NCBI RefSeq assembly: GCF_051967575.1
Contig: NZ_JBQCJW010000004.1
Coordinates: forward strand, 131,051-195,050
Source of the DNA: Solibacillus silvestris_B
GTDB taxonomy: Bacteria; Bacillota; Bacilli; Bacillales_A; Planococcaceae
Length of the DNA: 64,000 bases
Reading direction: 5' to 3'
Program-made: the position numbers and the translations under genes
Shown here: positions 42,215-50,112 of the stretch, in pieces
How the letters are laid out: each line of letters opens with the position of its first letter
Position numbering within the stretch: the first letter of the stretch is position 1
The notes under the pieces: generated by a model
What the model was told of the DNA's origin: nothing
The model's input: only the letters and a program-made list of their open reading frames with translations
Databases searched by the model: none

Positions 42215-43189
42215 ATGAAGGAAATACTTATCGGCATTTTAGCCGCTTTATTTTTTGCCGTTACATTCGTTTTGAACCATTCGATGGAATTGGAAGGTGG
42301 TAGCTGGCTTTGGAGTTCTTCCCTTCGCTACTTCTTTATGCTGCCTTTCTTAATCGCCATAGTAGCCATTCGGGGAAAAGGCGGATTTCGCATTTTATCG
42401 AGTGAAATGAAGCAAAGCCCAAGTGCATGGATTTTATGGAGCTTCATTGGCTTCGTATTATTTTATGCACCACTTACATTTGCCGCGGCGTTCGGACCAG
42501 GCTGGCTCGTTTCAGGCACTTGGCAATTTACAATAGTAGCAGGCGTATTGCTGGCGCCGCTGTTTATTTCAACAATTGCAGGGAAAAAAGTACGTGCGAA
42601 GATTCCGCTCATTTCTCTTGGGATTTCAAGCGTTATTTTAATCGGAATATTAATGATCCAAATTCCACAAGCACAGACAGTTTCGACAAAAAGCCTGCTT
42701 CTCGGAATTATTCCTGTTATGGTCGCTGCATTTGCCTACCCGCTCGGCAACCGGAAAATGATGGAGCTTTGCGGAGGTAGAATCGATTCGTTTCAGCGTG
42801 TGCTCGGCATGACTATCGCTTCTTTGCCAGCATGGATACTGCTCGCCATCTATGCTTTATTTACAGTTGGTTTACCATCGGCGAGCCAAATTTATCAATC
42901 TCTCCTTGTCGCTATTTCTTCCGGCGTTATTGCAACTGTATTATTCTTCATTGCTACGGAACGCGTACAGCATGACCAAGGAAAACTTGCGGCCGTGGAA
43001 GCGACACAATCAACGGAAGTGCTTTTTGCAATGGCCGGCGAGATGGTTTTACTTAGTGTACCTTTGCCGCAGCCGATTGCTTTAATAGGTTTGGCTATCA
43101 TTATTGTCGGTATGCTGTTACATAGTTATCATACGGTGCTTGTTAGTAACAGAAGTGCTAAAGCGCCCATCCAGTCTGACAGTTCATAA
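42215..43189 (+). CDS. EmrE-like multidrug efflux transporter (DMT superfamily)
   Basis: A 324-residue permease with ten helices. The start KEILIGILAALFFAVTFVLNHSMELEGGSWLWSSSLRYFFMLPF is typical of the multidrug-resistance efflux family PF13536, and SGVIATVLFFIATERVQHDQGKLAAVEATQSTEVLFAMAGEMVLL is its second-half core. CAGGAGGTG lies before the ATG at 42215. The last residues (SAKAPIQSDSS) and the stop codon are supplied by an intergenic repeat (43154-43299), so the native C-terminus was probably different. The substrate is unknown. Confidence 0.87.
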   Translation: MKEILIGILAALFFAVTFVLNHSMELEGGSWLWSSSLRYFFMLPFLIAIVAIRGKGGFRILSSEMKQSPSAWILWSFIGFVLFYAPLTFAAAFGPGWLVSGTWQFTIVAGVLLAPLFISTIAGKKVRAKIPLISLGISSVILIGILMIQIPQAQTVSTKSLLLGIIPVMVAAFAYPLGNRKMMELCGGRIDSFQRVLGMTIASLPAWILLAIYALFTVGLPSASQIYQSLLVAISSGVIATVLFFIATERVQHDQGKLAAVEATQSTEVLFAMAGEMVLLSVPLPQPIALIGLAIIIVGMLLHSYHTVLVSNRSAKAPIQSDSS

Positions 43190-43299
43190 ACGCCATGTCC
43201 ATGTTATATGACTCCGACGACACACATCTTGTGAGCCGCAAATATCGAATGCCCCGGTGCAAAAGTAGACGCTGCACCGCTTTTGCATAAGCAGGCGGA
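43154..43299. repeat. Structured intergenic repeat, copy 2
   Basis: It shares AGTGCTAAAGCGCCC and the hairpin GCAAAAG(43260-43266)/CTTTTGC(43281-43287) with the element at 6626-6710, but is longer, with a different middle. Its left end lies inside the 3' end of the efflux gene. Confidence 0.55.
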
Positions 43300-43386
43300 A
43301 ATGTTTTGGTCCGGTAATTTGGACGGTGACGGCACTATATCTCATCATGCGATATGCTATCATTTCATTATTTTAGCTGAAAAATG

Positions 43387-43422
43387 AAAGAGAGCAGTGA
43401 CAATGAAGTCCCTGCCCTCTTT
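43387..43422 (-). terminator. Terminator of the deacetylase/sigma/anti-sigma operon
   Basis: AAAGAGAGCAG (43387-43397) pairs with CTGCCCTCTTT (43412-43422) with one mismatch. It lies immediately after the last gene. Confidence 0.65.
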
Positions 43423-43423
43423 A

Positions 43424-44494
43424 TTATAATCCCCATTGCCAAAAGCCTGCCGGATCTTTGTACATTTTAAATTTATATTCCCCCACACCTTCACGACCAT
43501 ACTGGTAGCGAATGTCCACTTCTGTTTCCGACACATATGTGACGCTTCGGTAGGATGCTTCCAAAAATAGTTCACCTAAACGATTGACGTACGGAAATGA
43601 AATGTCTCCAGCGGATAATCTTTCGCTAATCATGCCATCCCCAAAAATTTGGTCGTATAAATAAAGATCAAAATATTGTTCTGGTGTGTAGTCGTTTGCC
43701 AATCCGAAATAAATCGATTCCGTCGTATTTTCCTCAGCCAGTCCGACTACTTGGCCATAAATTTTATGCACAGCTGTAATAGCCCCTGCTTGCAATGTAT
43801 TTTCGGCCGGGAAATGATTTACCAAAAAGTACTCGCGTGCATTTAAAAGCTGGTCATAGCCCCCTGCAATCGTATTGCCGTTTTCCTCATACAATTCCAT
43901 CAGTTCCGATTTGACAGGTTTCCCGTTTACCGTTAATTTGCCGTTCTGCAAAACGACACGGTCTCCCGGTACAGCAATAACCTCATAATAGGCATTTTCA
44001 TAGATCGGCAAATGACTGCTCGTATTTGTCATCGTCCGTACAGCATCCCCTGCTTCATATACCGCTTCATCGAACAGATTTTCCTGCCGCTCAATAACAG
44101 TATGATAAAGCCCTTCTTTCCCTGCAAAAGTAAACTCTTCATTATCAACATATTGCAAATCCGTTAAGCGATCGAGCACTGGTAGCTGTGCAAACGATTC
44201 ATAATGGATTGTTGAAAGCTTCTTCGTTTTTTGAAGTGTGGCTATTTGCGCTAAATCATCAAGTGGATCATATGGGACGCCACGCCCTTCATTTGCCGAA
44301 TTTTGCGTAAAAGGAACCGCCGTCATAAAGAGGAATACGGCAACTGCGGCAACTGCTGCCGTAACTGCTTGCACATGCCATGAGCGCTGCGTCTTTCGTA
44401 GAGTCAAATCTTCTTTGACACGCTTTTTTATGTGGCTTTCCTGCAAGCTTGTATCGCCCATCAAGTCATCCAGCTGCTTTTTAAATGGATCCAT
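43424..44494 (-). CDS. Probable anti-sigma factor with a degenerate signal-peptidase (S26)-like domain
   Basis: A 356-residue protein with a cytoplasmic N-terminus (about 1-40), one helix (AVTAAVAAVAVFLFMTAVPF, about 43-62) and a large outer domain. Residues about 150-255 resemble the core of type I signal peptidase: GDAV, then YYEVIAVPGDRV (cf. KRVIGLPGD), NGKLTVNGKPV, and a late GQVVGLA. The catalytic lysine position before VIAVPGD is Glu, and no GxSMxPTL serine motif is seen, so it is likely inactive. It lies 3 bp after the ECF sigma gene, the normal place for an anti-sigma gene. Anti-sigma role inferred. Confidence 0.68.
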   Translation of the reverse strand: MDPFKKQLDDLMGDTSLQESHIKKRVKEDLTLRKTQRSWHVQAVTAAVAAVAVFLFMTAVPFTQNSANEGRGVPYDPLDDLAQIATLQKTKKLSTIHYESFAQLPVLDRLTDLQYVDNEEFTFAGKEGLYHTVIERQENLFDEAVYEAGDAVRTMTNTSSHLPIYENAYYEVIAVPGDRVVLQNGKLTVNGKPVKSELMELYEENGNTIAGGYDQLLNAREYFLVNHFPAENTLQAGAITAVHKIYGQVVGLAEENTTESIYFGLANDYTPEQYFDLYLYDQIFGDGMISERLSAGDISFPYVNRLGELFLEASYRSVTYVSETEVDIRYQYGREGVGEYKFKMYKDPAGFWQWGL

Positions 44495-44497
44495 CTA

Positions 44498-44992
44498 TCA
44501 TACCTCCATTTCCTCTTCATTAAAAAACTCTTTCAGTTGTTGCTTCGCTCGCCGCAATCGGGTTTTCACTGTATTTTCATTGAGCTGTAAATACGATGCA
44601 ATCTGTGCAATCGACTGTTCGTCATAATAATATAAGATGAGTGGTTCCCGATACTTCAGCGGTAGCCGGAATAACTTTTGTTCAAGGGATGCAAGCTGTT
44701 CTTTTTGTATTACTTCTTCATCCGAACCTTTTGTTTGAGCAAAAACGGTATCGAAAAACATATCTTTTTTATGCTTCCATGAACGTAAATAATCTTTTGC
44801 ACGATTGGCGGTCATTTTCGTCAAATACGTTTTTAAGGACGATTCACTGCGGAATTGGTCGCTCTTTTGAAAGTATGTCACAAATACTTCCTGTACGATA
44901 TCCTCGGCGGTAGCCCAATTTTTCACGTACAAATAAGCAATGCGCACTAAATAGCGTGAGTGCTCGTCCATTACCGCATCAAAATCTTTCAT
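44498..44992 (-). CDS. RNA polymerase sigma factor, ECF family
   Basis: A 164-residue ECF sigma. Region 2: YLVRIAYLYVKNWATAEDIVQEVFVTYFQKSDQFRSESSLKTYLTKMTANRAKDYLRSWK in pieces (core, -10 recognition). Region 4: LPLKYREPLILYYYDEQSIAQIASYLQLNENTVKTRLRRAKQQL in pieces (-35 helix-turn-helix). It is 33 bp after a polysaccharide deacetylase gene and 3 bp before the anti-sigma-like gene, so the three are likely one transcript. The ribosome site is AAGAAGGTG, 11 bases from the ATG. The regulon may include cell-wall deacetylation. Confidence 0.93.
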   Translation of the reverse strand: MKDFDAVMDEHSRYLVRIAYLYVKNWATAEDIVQEVFVTYFQKSDQFRSESSLKTYLTKMTANRAKDYLRSWKHKKDMFFDTVFAQTKGSDEEVIQKEQLASLEQKLFRLPLKYREPLILYYYDEQSIAQIASYLQLNENTVKTRLRRAKQQLKEFFNEEEMEV

Positions 44993-45025
44993 GTAAGTGT
45001 CAACACCTTCTTGCTTTCTTTATAT

Positions 45026-46300
45026 TCAGCGCACCCCCTTTACATAGGAAGTGAACTGCTCAAATGTTTTGTTTTCTGTCATGCCGAAACGATTTACTTT
45101 ATAGTTTGATTGCTGCATATTCGCATACCCTTCAGTTGTCGTAAAGCCGATCAGCAATCCAACTTCCTTCATCGCCGCAATCATCGCCTCATTATAATGC
45201 CCAAAAGGATATGCTAAAGATGTCGCGTTTTTAAGTGTTGCGACATTGAGCTGTAAATCTGCTGCAATTTCAGCCGATGAATATTCCAGCCCGACAGCAA
45301 GACCCGTTTCGCCATTTAATTGATGGAGATTATGTGTATGTGCCTCGTACTGAAACACATCGGCCAATTGCTGCATCTCATATTCGGTGAAAAATTGGAG
45401 CGGTCCTTCGCTATTAAAAACCTGGGCTCCTTCAAAACGGGTCGTCCGGGAAGAGATAATATGCTGCACCGCTGTAAAGCCATGCTCTTTTAAAACCGGA
45501 TACGCATATTCCTTCGTCGATAATAAGCCATCATCAAAAGTGATAAGCACACAATCAATAGGCAATATTATGCGCCCTTCCAAATAATCGTATAGTTGTG
45601 CTGTCGTGATTGTTTCAAACTGTTCGTCGGCTAAATAGTTCATCTGCTGCTCAAAGGATTGTGCAGAAACAGTACTCGCCTCTGTCATCATCTCTTCTTT
45701 CGGTAAAATATGATGATACACTAAAACCGGGATTCCTTCATCTATTTCCGCTGATTGTCTATGTATATAGCCAGCTCGTTCTCCAACTTTTATGACAAAC
45801 CAATCACCAAGCTTCCCTACGACCGGATAACGGAAACCTTGTGCAAGCTGCATTATTTTTCCGCTGTTAAAGCTCATTTCTTCATAGACTGTAACTTCTT
45901 GCTTCGTTTTAATCGAATTGGCTACTTCTGTATTCACCAATGCTTTAAGCTGCCGTTTTTCTATGATTGCACTTCCCTTTTTTATAAAGGCTGATATTTT
46001 CCCGAACCGCAGTTCATAGTACAGCTCGTCTTCTCCTACTATCGCAAAGGAAGCACTCGGCTGTACTGCGCCAATTTCAACGAGCGCAGTTCCTTTTATG
46101 TAAATTGGCTGAGCTTCCTTTAGCATAATTACTTTTTCAAATAGATGGGTTGCTTGTTCAAGTTGGATTTCATTATTCGCCAGCACCGCTTCCCTTTCGT
46201 TTGCAACTGCCCGTTCAATAATTTGACTTGAGCTTATATATTCAATTGTCAGCAGTATTACACATACAGCGAATACCCCTACAGTAATAAACTTTTTCAT
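45026..46300 (-). CDS. Exported polysaccharide deacetylase with SH3-like region
   Basis: A 424-residue protein with an N-terminal signal anchor (FITVGVFAVCVILLTIEYI) and a middle region with SH3b-like sequence (about 105-190; MSFNSGKIMQLAQGFRYPVVGKLGDWFVIKVGERAGYIHR in outline). Its C-terminal NodB-type domain (about 195-420) has IPVLVYHHIL, DCVLITFDDGLLSTKEYAYPVLKEHG, YEAHTHNLHQL and SLAYPFGHYNEAMIAAMKEVG. It resembles IcaB/PgaB-class deacetylases acting on cell-wall or exopolysaccharide. GGAGGAAATT precedes the ATG. It probably heads the operon with the ECF sigma and anti-sigma genes. Confidence 0.87.
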   Translation of the reverse strand: MKKFITVGVFAVCVILLTIEYISSSQIIERAVANEREAVLANNEIQLEQATHLFEKVIMLKEAQPIYIKGTALVEIGAVQPSASFAIVGEDELYYELRFGKISAFIKKGSAIIEKRQLKALVNTEVANSIKTKQEVTVYEEMSFNSGKIMQLAQGFRYPVVGKLGDWFVIKVGERAGYIHRQSAEIDEGIPVLVYHHILPKEEMMTEASTVSAQSFEQQMNYLADEQFETITTAQLYDYLEGRIILPIDCVLITFDDGLLSTKEYAYPVLKEHGFTAVQHIISSRTTRFEGAQVFNSEGPLQFFTEYEMQQLADVFQYEAHTHNLHQLNGETGLAVGLEYSSAEIAADLQLNVATLKNATSLAYPFGHYNEAMIAAMKEVGLLIGFTTTEGYANMQQSNYKVNRFGMTENKTFEQFTSYVKGVR

Positions 46301-46392
46301 AATTTCCTCCGTCAGCTTTTCATTTAAGCAACGTACAGACGGAGAAATCCAAAATAAGTTTCAAAATTTTTTTCCGGGATTGTTTTATGCAC

Positions 46393-46613
46393 AAAAAAAC
46401 CCGTATCTAATTGAGACACGGGCAACGGGTCTTCCAAAAAGGAAGAAAAACTAGAAGAAAAATATAAAGGGTGAAAAACTCATCGTCTGGCATATTGCCA
46501 AACTTACATTCTAAATGAGGGGGTTTAGAACGCTATTCCTGAGCTAACGAACTCCTGGAGAAAGCAGTTAGCCCAGACTTATTTGTACTGTATTACAAAT
46601 AAGCTCTTGCTAC
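46393..46613 (-). ncRNA. Candidate Fur-regulated small RNA (FsrA-like in design)
   Basis: A minus-strand transcript of about 220 nt expected between a Fur-box promoter (46621-46649) and a terminator. It contains a 10-bp perfect hairpin CTTATTTGTA/TACAAATAAG, a GCTAAC/GTTAGC stem, a 7-bp TTCTAAA/TTTAGAA stem whose loop reads CCCCCTCA on the RNA strand, and a TGGCA/TGCCA stem. The terminator CCCGTGTCT/AGATACGGG ends in seven T. No start codon with a ribosome site is present. C-rich loops able to pair with GGAGG sites under Fur control are the hallmark of FsrA. Inference; no homologue known to me. Confidence 0.6.
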
Positions 46614-46620
46614 AATAATA

Positions 46621-46649
46621 ATGATAATGATTATCAGTATCATTGTCAA
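46621..46649 (-). promoter_or_regulatory. Sigma-A promoter overlapped by a Fur box
   Basis: Minus strand TTGACA (46644-46649), a 17-bp spacer and TATCAT (46621-46626). The plus strand 46623-46641 reads GATAATGATTATCAGTATC, 18 of 19 matches to the Fur-box consensus, covering spacer and -10. Iron-dependent repression of the minus-strand transcript is expected. Confidence 0.8.
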
Positions 46650-46666
46650 TACATTTCCAAAATATT

Positions 46667-47079
46667 TTAAAAGTTTTTTAAAAATCGGCGTAATTGGAAA
46701 TGGATAAAGCAGCCTATGCAAAATCCTAAAATCGCGATAAATGAGGCAACGGCCACCATAATCGTAAAGCTATAGGCGATGACTGGAACATGAAATATAA
46801 ATCCTAATAATCCAGCCGCTAAACAAATGCTCGCAATCTTCGAATTAAATTTTTGCTGTTCCCCATCTTCAGGAATATACGTTTTCAAATCCTTCATCAA
46901 AAATATTTTCGCCAATCGCGTAATTGGATTGAACCCTGCAAAAATCCCGAGCAATTTGCAATTAATGGAATAGCCAATAGCCAATATTCCCCTGTCACCC
47001 ATGTGAAAATAATAGATAAAAATATAGTCCATTGATTCACTCGGACTAACGGTCTTGGAATAGCAATTATATCAGCCAC
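46667..47079 (-). pseudogene. DUF4395-family membrane protein with a frameshift
   Basis: The N-terminal part (IIAIPRPLVRVNQWTIFLSIIFTWVTGEYWLLAIPLIA) and the C-terminal part (GFNPITRLAKIFLMKDLKTYIPEDGEQQKFN..ILGFCIGCFIHFQ) together give the full DUF4395 pattern, but lie in two frames. The shift is around 46945-46960, in IANCSGFLQG versus INCKLLGIFAG, and one missing base would explain it (likely AATTTGC reduced to AATTGC). The GTG at 47079 is the probable start. Function of the family is unknown. Either a real one-base deletion or a sequencing error. Confidence 0.75.
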
Positions 47080-47187
47080 TAAAACCAACCTTACTTATAT
47101 GTTTTGTTTATTTTAGCGTTTTTCACCTTGTTTGGGAAGAGTAATGTTATAGTAAAGATAAACAATTTTTAAGAAAAGGTGATTGGA

Positions 47188-47895
47188 ATGCCTGCACTTT
47201 CATACGATCAAGTACGTCAATTGAATTCATACAGCATTTTTACTGAGGAACCGGAACGCCCATTATTCACATTGGCCAATTTACATAAAGATTTTTATTT
47301 GACGGATTTCCGGAATTTAATGATGGGAATTACAAATGCTGCAACCGAAACAGCGGCAATCTCCCATTTCGGCCGTCGCTATGGCATGTTTGTTGCGATG
47401 CAGTTTTATATGCTGACAACCTATGATGAAATTTGGGATGGCAAGCCTGAAGATCTTCGTTTCGCGATTATTAAAGAGTATGGTATTCATACGCTTGGCA
47501 TGTATATTAATCCAAATGATTTCCGCTATGTGGAAGATGATGAGCGCGAACGTGCCATGACAGATATTTTATACAAGACGTCCGTCATTATTGGACAACT
47601 ACGCAAAACAACATCAATTTCGCCGCTTATTTTATGGGAAAATATTTTTGGCTATATGCTGTGGCACTATCACACTTTGCTCGAAAACCCGGCATTGGCT
47701 GATCGCGCTTTTGATGATTTGGAATTGCTCGAGGGGAAAGATATTTGGCGCTACTTTTCGGACAAATCCCTATTTTTAAATTATACTGGCGGGAAAAGCC
47801 CTTCTTCTCTTATTAATCAACCTGTGCGAAAAAGCTGCTGCTTCTCGAAAGATATCCCCGGTTTATTGGCTTGCGGTTTTTGTCCGATGAAATAG
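47188..47895 (+). CDS. FhuF-like siderophore-iron reductase
   Basis: A 235-residue protein ending in RKSCCFSKDIPGLLACGFCPMK, the CC-x10-CxxC ligand pattern of the [2Fe-2S] FhuF family, which reduces ferric siderophores in the cytosol to release iron. The body (FGRRYGMFVAMQFYMLTTYDEIWDG, ILWENIFGYMLWHYHTLLENP) fits the helical FhuF fold. AAAAGGTG precedes the ATG at 47188. The candidate Fur-controlled RNA lies 540 bp upstream on the other strand, so this may be an iron-related spot, although no Fur box is seen directly before this gene. Confidence 0.82.
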   Translation: MPALSYDQVRQLNSYSIFTEEPERPLFTLANLHKDFYLTDFRNLMMGITNAATETAAISHFGRRYGMFVAMQFYMLTTYDEIWDGKPEDLRFAIIKEYGIHTLGMYINPNDFRYVEDDERERAMTDILYKTSVIIGQLRKTTSISPLILWENIFGYMLWHYHTLLENPALADRAFDDLELLEGKDIWRYFSDKSLFLNYTGGKSPSSLINQPVRKSCCFSKDIPGLLACGFCPMK

Positions 47896-47918
47896 AGTTT
47901 GTAGGGCTTGTTTTTTTT

Positions 47919-47947
47919 AGTGTCGTTGATAATCACGGCACTTTTTT
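47919..47947 (+). terminator. Terminator of the fhuF-like gene
   Basis: AGTGTCGTTG pairs with CACGGCACT, with one bulge and one G-T pair, followed by a run of six T. Confidence 0.75.
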
Positions 47948-47998
47948 ATTTGGTTGAGGTGCGGAGGTGCCCAGACTTGCAAGGGCGGGGGGGGGGGG

Positions 47999-48175
47999 CT
48001 AATATATAGCTTACTTTTTCTAATAAAACTTAGAAAGTGCTAATAAGTTATTGAGTTTCTAATAAAGAAAGCCAATGTGCTAATAAAGAAAGGAGATGTT
48101 CAAATATATGTCTCCGTTCGGCTAATAAGTATTACCGATTTTCTAATATCCGGTGCAATTTTTCTAATACTTCAT
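47999..48175. repeat. 21-bp-phased CTAATA array
   Basis: CTAATA motifs start at 47999, 48020, 48040, 48059, 48080, 48122, 48143 and 48164, spaced 21, 20, 19, 21, 42, 21 and 21 bp. Same motif and period as the array at 32397-32712. It begins right after a run of 12 G. Confidence 0.8.
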
Positions 48176-48212
48176 TTTTCAGGGTTCAGAGTCCTGCTTT
48201 CTATGTGTTATG

Positions 48213-48742
48213 TTCTACTTCCGGCGCTAAACTTTCCACTTTTCGCACGGCACTTGCTAATAAAAACACCGACTTCTACTTTTTAGGCGATTCATTCTAC
48301 TTTCCGGGCATTAGTTTCTACTTTCCTTTAAAAACGTTCTACTTTCGGCGCTAAACTTTCTACTTTTCGCGCAGCAATTGCTAATAAAAACACCGACTTC
48401 TACTTTTTGGGCGATTCATTCTACTTTCCGGGCATTAGTTTCTACTTTCCTTTATAAATGTTCTACTTCCGGCGCTAAACTTTCCACTTTTCGCACGGCA
48501 CTTGCTAATAAAAACACCGACTTCTACTTTTTAGNNNNNNNNNNNNNNNNNNNNNNNNNNNNNNNNNNNNNNNNNNNNNNNNNNNNNNNNNNNNNNNNNN
48601 NNNNNNNNNNNNNNNNNNNNNNNNNNNNNNNNNNGCGATTCATTCTACTTTCCGGGCATTAGTTTCTACTTTCCTTTATAAATGTTCTACTTCCGGCGCT
48701 AAACTTTCTACTTTTCGCACGGCACTTGCTAATAAAAACACC
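48213..48742. repeat. 124-bp tandem repeat built of six 19-21-bp subunits, with assembly gap
   Basis: Copies start at 48213, 48337, 48461 and, after the gap, 48685. Each has TTCTAC/TTCCAC/TGCTAA motifs at offsets 0, 21, 42, 61, 82 and 103. Copies differ by few bases. No open frame of note runs through it; the gap hides an unknown number of further copies. Confidence 0.9.
48535..48634. other. Assembly gap (100 N)
   Basis: A run of exactly 100 N, the usual placeholder for an unsized gap, lies inside the tandem repeat. The true array length is unknown. Confidence 0.98.
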
Positions 48743-48798
48743 AAGCAGCAGCTCCAGTTACCTGCAGAACCTTTCCCCCGACCTAGCACCATCCGAAC

Positions 48799-48828
48799 AA
48801 AAAAAGATGCTACAAACTTCATAGCATC
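48799..48828 (-). terminator. Terminator of the M20 amidohydrolase gene
   Basis: GATGCTA (48806-48812) pairs with TAGCATC (48822-48828), followed by seven T on the minus strand. Confidence 0.8.
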
Positions 48829-48839
48829 GTCCTACTTTC

Positions 48840-49952
48840 TTATTTCATTGCGCTGTTTTTCAATGTTGTCGTTACTACTTTAGCTCCATCAAGCAATGCC
48901 TTTGCATCGAACGTCATTTTCGGATGATGCAGCCCTGGTCCAAGATTCGCACCGACACCAATCATCGTAGCTTTCAACTCAGGTTTTTTAATCGTGTAAA
49001 AATGGAAATCATCGCTTCCAGGCGTAATAACTGCTTGTGCTAAACTCTCTTTTCCAAGGGCTTCGACAATCGAACGCTCTGCCAATGCTGCCGCTTCCGC
49101 CGATACTTCCGCACCTGGTGTTACATCAAGCCAATCCCATGCGACATCTATCTTGAACAATTCCGCAATTTGTTTTAAGCCTTTGTCCACATAGCTCTGT
49201 ATTTGGGTTAAGACTTCGTTTTTTTGTGCACGTACATCGATTGAAATGCTCGCATTGCCAGGAATAATATTCACACTGCCGCCATCTGCTACGATTTTCG
49301 TCAGCTTTGCTGAATATACTTCAAATGGATCAATATGAATATTTTTTAGCATTTGCTGAATTGCCACGACAACATCAATCGCATTGTTCCCTTGATGCGG
49401 ACGAGCGCCATGTGCATCGATCCCTGTAATTGTGCCGGTTAAAAAAGCGGCTGCACCGTGATAAATCGCAGGCGCTACTTTCCCCAAAGGCAGCTCTTCA
49501 ATTGGGCGTAAATGAACACCGAATAAATGGGTTACATCTTCCATGACGCCACGCTCAATCATCGCCAGCGCCCCCCCGCCTGTTTCTTCAGCAGGCTGGA
49601 AAATAAAACGGATCCGCTTCGTCAATGATTCATTCTTCAATGCATAGAGCGCACCTAAAACGATTGATATATTTGCATCATGTCCACAAGAATGATTCGC
49701 CTGCATCACACCGTCAACTTCTTGCCAAAGTGCATCAATATCCGCACGAACTGCGATTGTCTCGCTGCCCTTGCCTATTTCAGCAACAAGGCCAGTCACA
49801 TCATCAAATTTTTTATATTTCACGCCCATATTATCCAAAATTTCTGCTAATTTGGTTGTCGTATTTACTTCTTTCCAGCTTACCTCAGGATTTGCATGGA
49901 AATACTGAAACCAGTCAAAAATCATTTGCTCCGTCGAATTAACCGCTAACAT
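48840..49952 (-). CDS. M20-family amidohydrolase
   Basis: A 370-residue metallohydrolase of the AbgB/hippurate hydrolase type. Motifs: FHANPEVSWKE, IAVRADIDALWQEVDG, NHSCGHDANISIVLGAL (Cys and His metal ligands), FIFQPAEETGGGALAMIERG (catalytic Glu pair), LFGVHLRPIEELPLGK, DAHGARPHQGNNAIDVV and a final GLHHPKMTFD. It cleaves acyl or aryl groups from amino acids; the substrate is unknown. The upstream GTG (49961) is part of the GAGGTG site, so the ATG at 49952 is used. It stands alone beyond the repeat array. Confidence 0.92.
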   Translation of the reverse strand: MLAVNSTEQMIFDWFQYFHANPEVSWKEVNTTTKLAEILDNMGVKYKKFDDVTGLVAEIGKGSETIAVRADIDALWQEVDGVMQANHSCGHDANISIVLGALYALKNESLTKRIRFIFQPAEETGGGALAMIERGVMEDVTHLFGVHLRPIEELPLGKVAPAIYHGAAAFLTGTITGIDAHGARPHQGNNAIDVVVAIQQMLKNIHIDPFEVYSAKLTKIVADGGSVNIIPGNASISIDVRAQKNEVLTQIQSYVDKGLKQIAELFKIDVAWDWLDVTPGAEVSAEAAALAERSIVEALGKESLAQAVITPGSDDFHFYTIKKPELKATMIGVGANLGPGLHHPKMTFDAKALLDGAKVVTTTLKNSAMK

Positions 49953-50025
49953 GAAACGCACCTCGAATATTATTTAATATTTCTATTATACAGTACAATT
50001 TTTATATTCTGCATTATTACCGCCT

Positions 50026-50073
50026 AAAAAATTAAAAACAGTGTTTATCCAACCTGCTATGTTGGATAAACAC
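50026..50073 (-). terminator. Terminator of the 44-residue gene
   Basis: A perfect 13-bp stem, GTGTTTATCCAAC (50041-50053) with GTTGGATAAACAC (50061-50073), then TGTTTTTAATTTTTT on the minus strand. Confidence 0.85.
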
Positions 50074-50112
50074 CGTAATGTGTTCGTATACTTCTGCATT
50101 ATAAAAACTCCT

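Noticed and set aside
48378..48662. An open frame across the tandem repeats and the N run
   Set aside because: It is open only because of repeat periodicity and unknown bases; no ribosome site.
48213..48742. CRISPR array
   Set aside because: The repeats are 124 bp, direct and near-identical throughout, with no unique spacers of 30-40 bp and no cas genes.
49986..50099. A 37-codon frame with AAAGGAG seven bases before ATG (MQKYTNTLRC...), just after the 44-residue gene
   Set aside because: It runs straight through the 13-bp terminator stem at 50041-50073; the residues are those of the hairpin, so it is probably not a gene.
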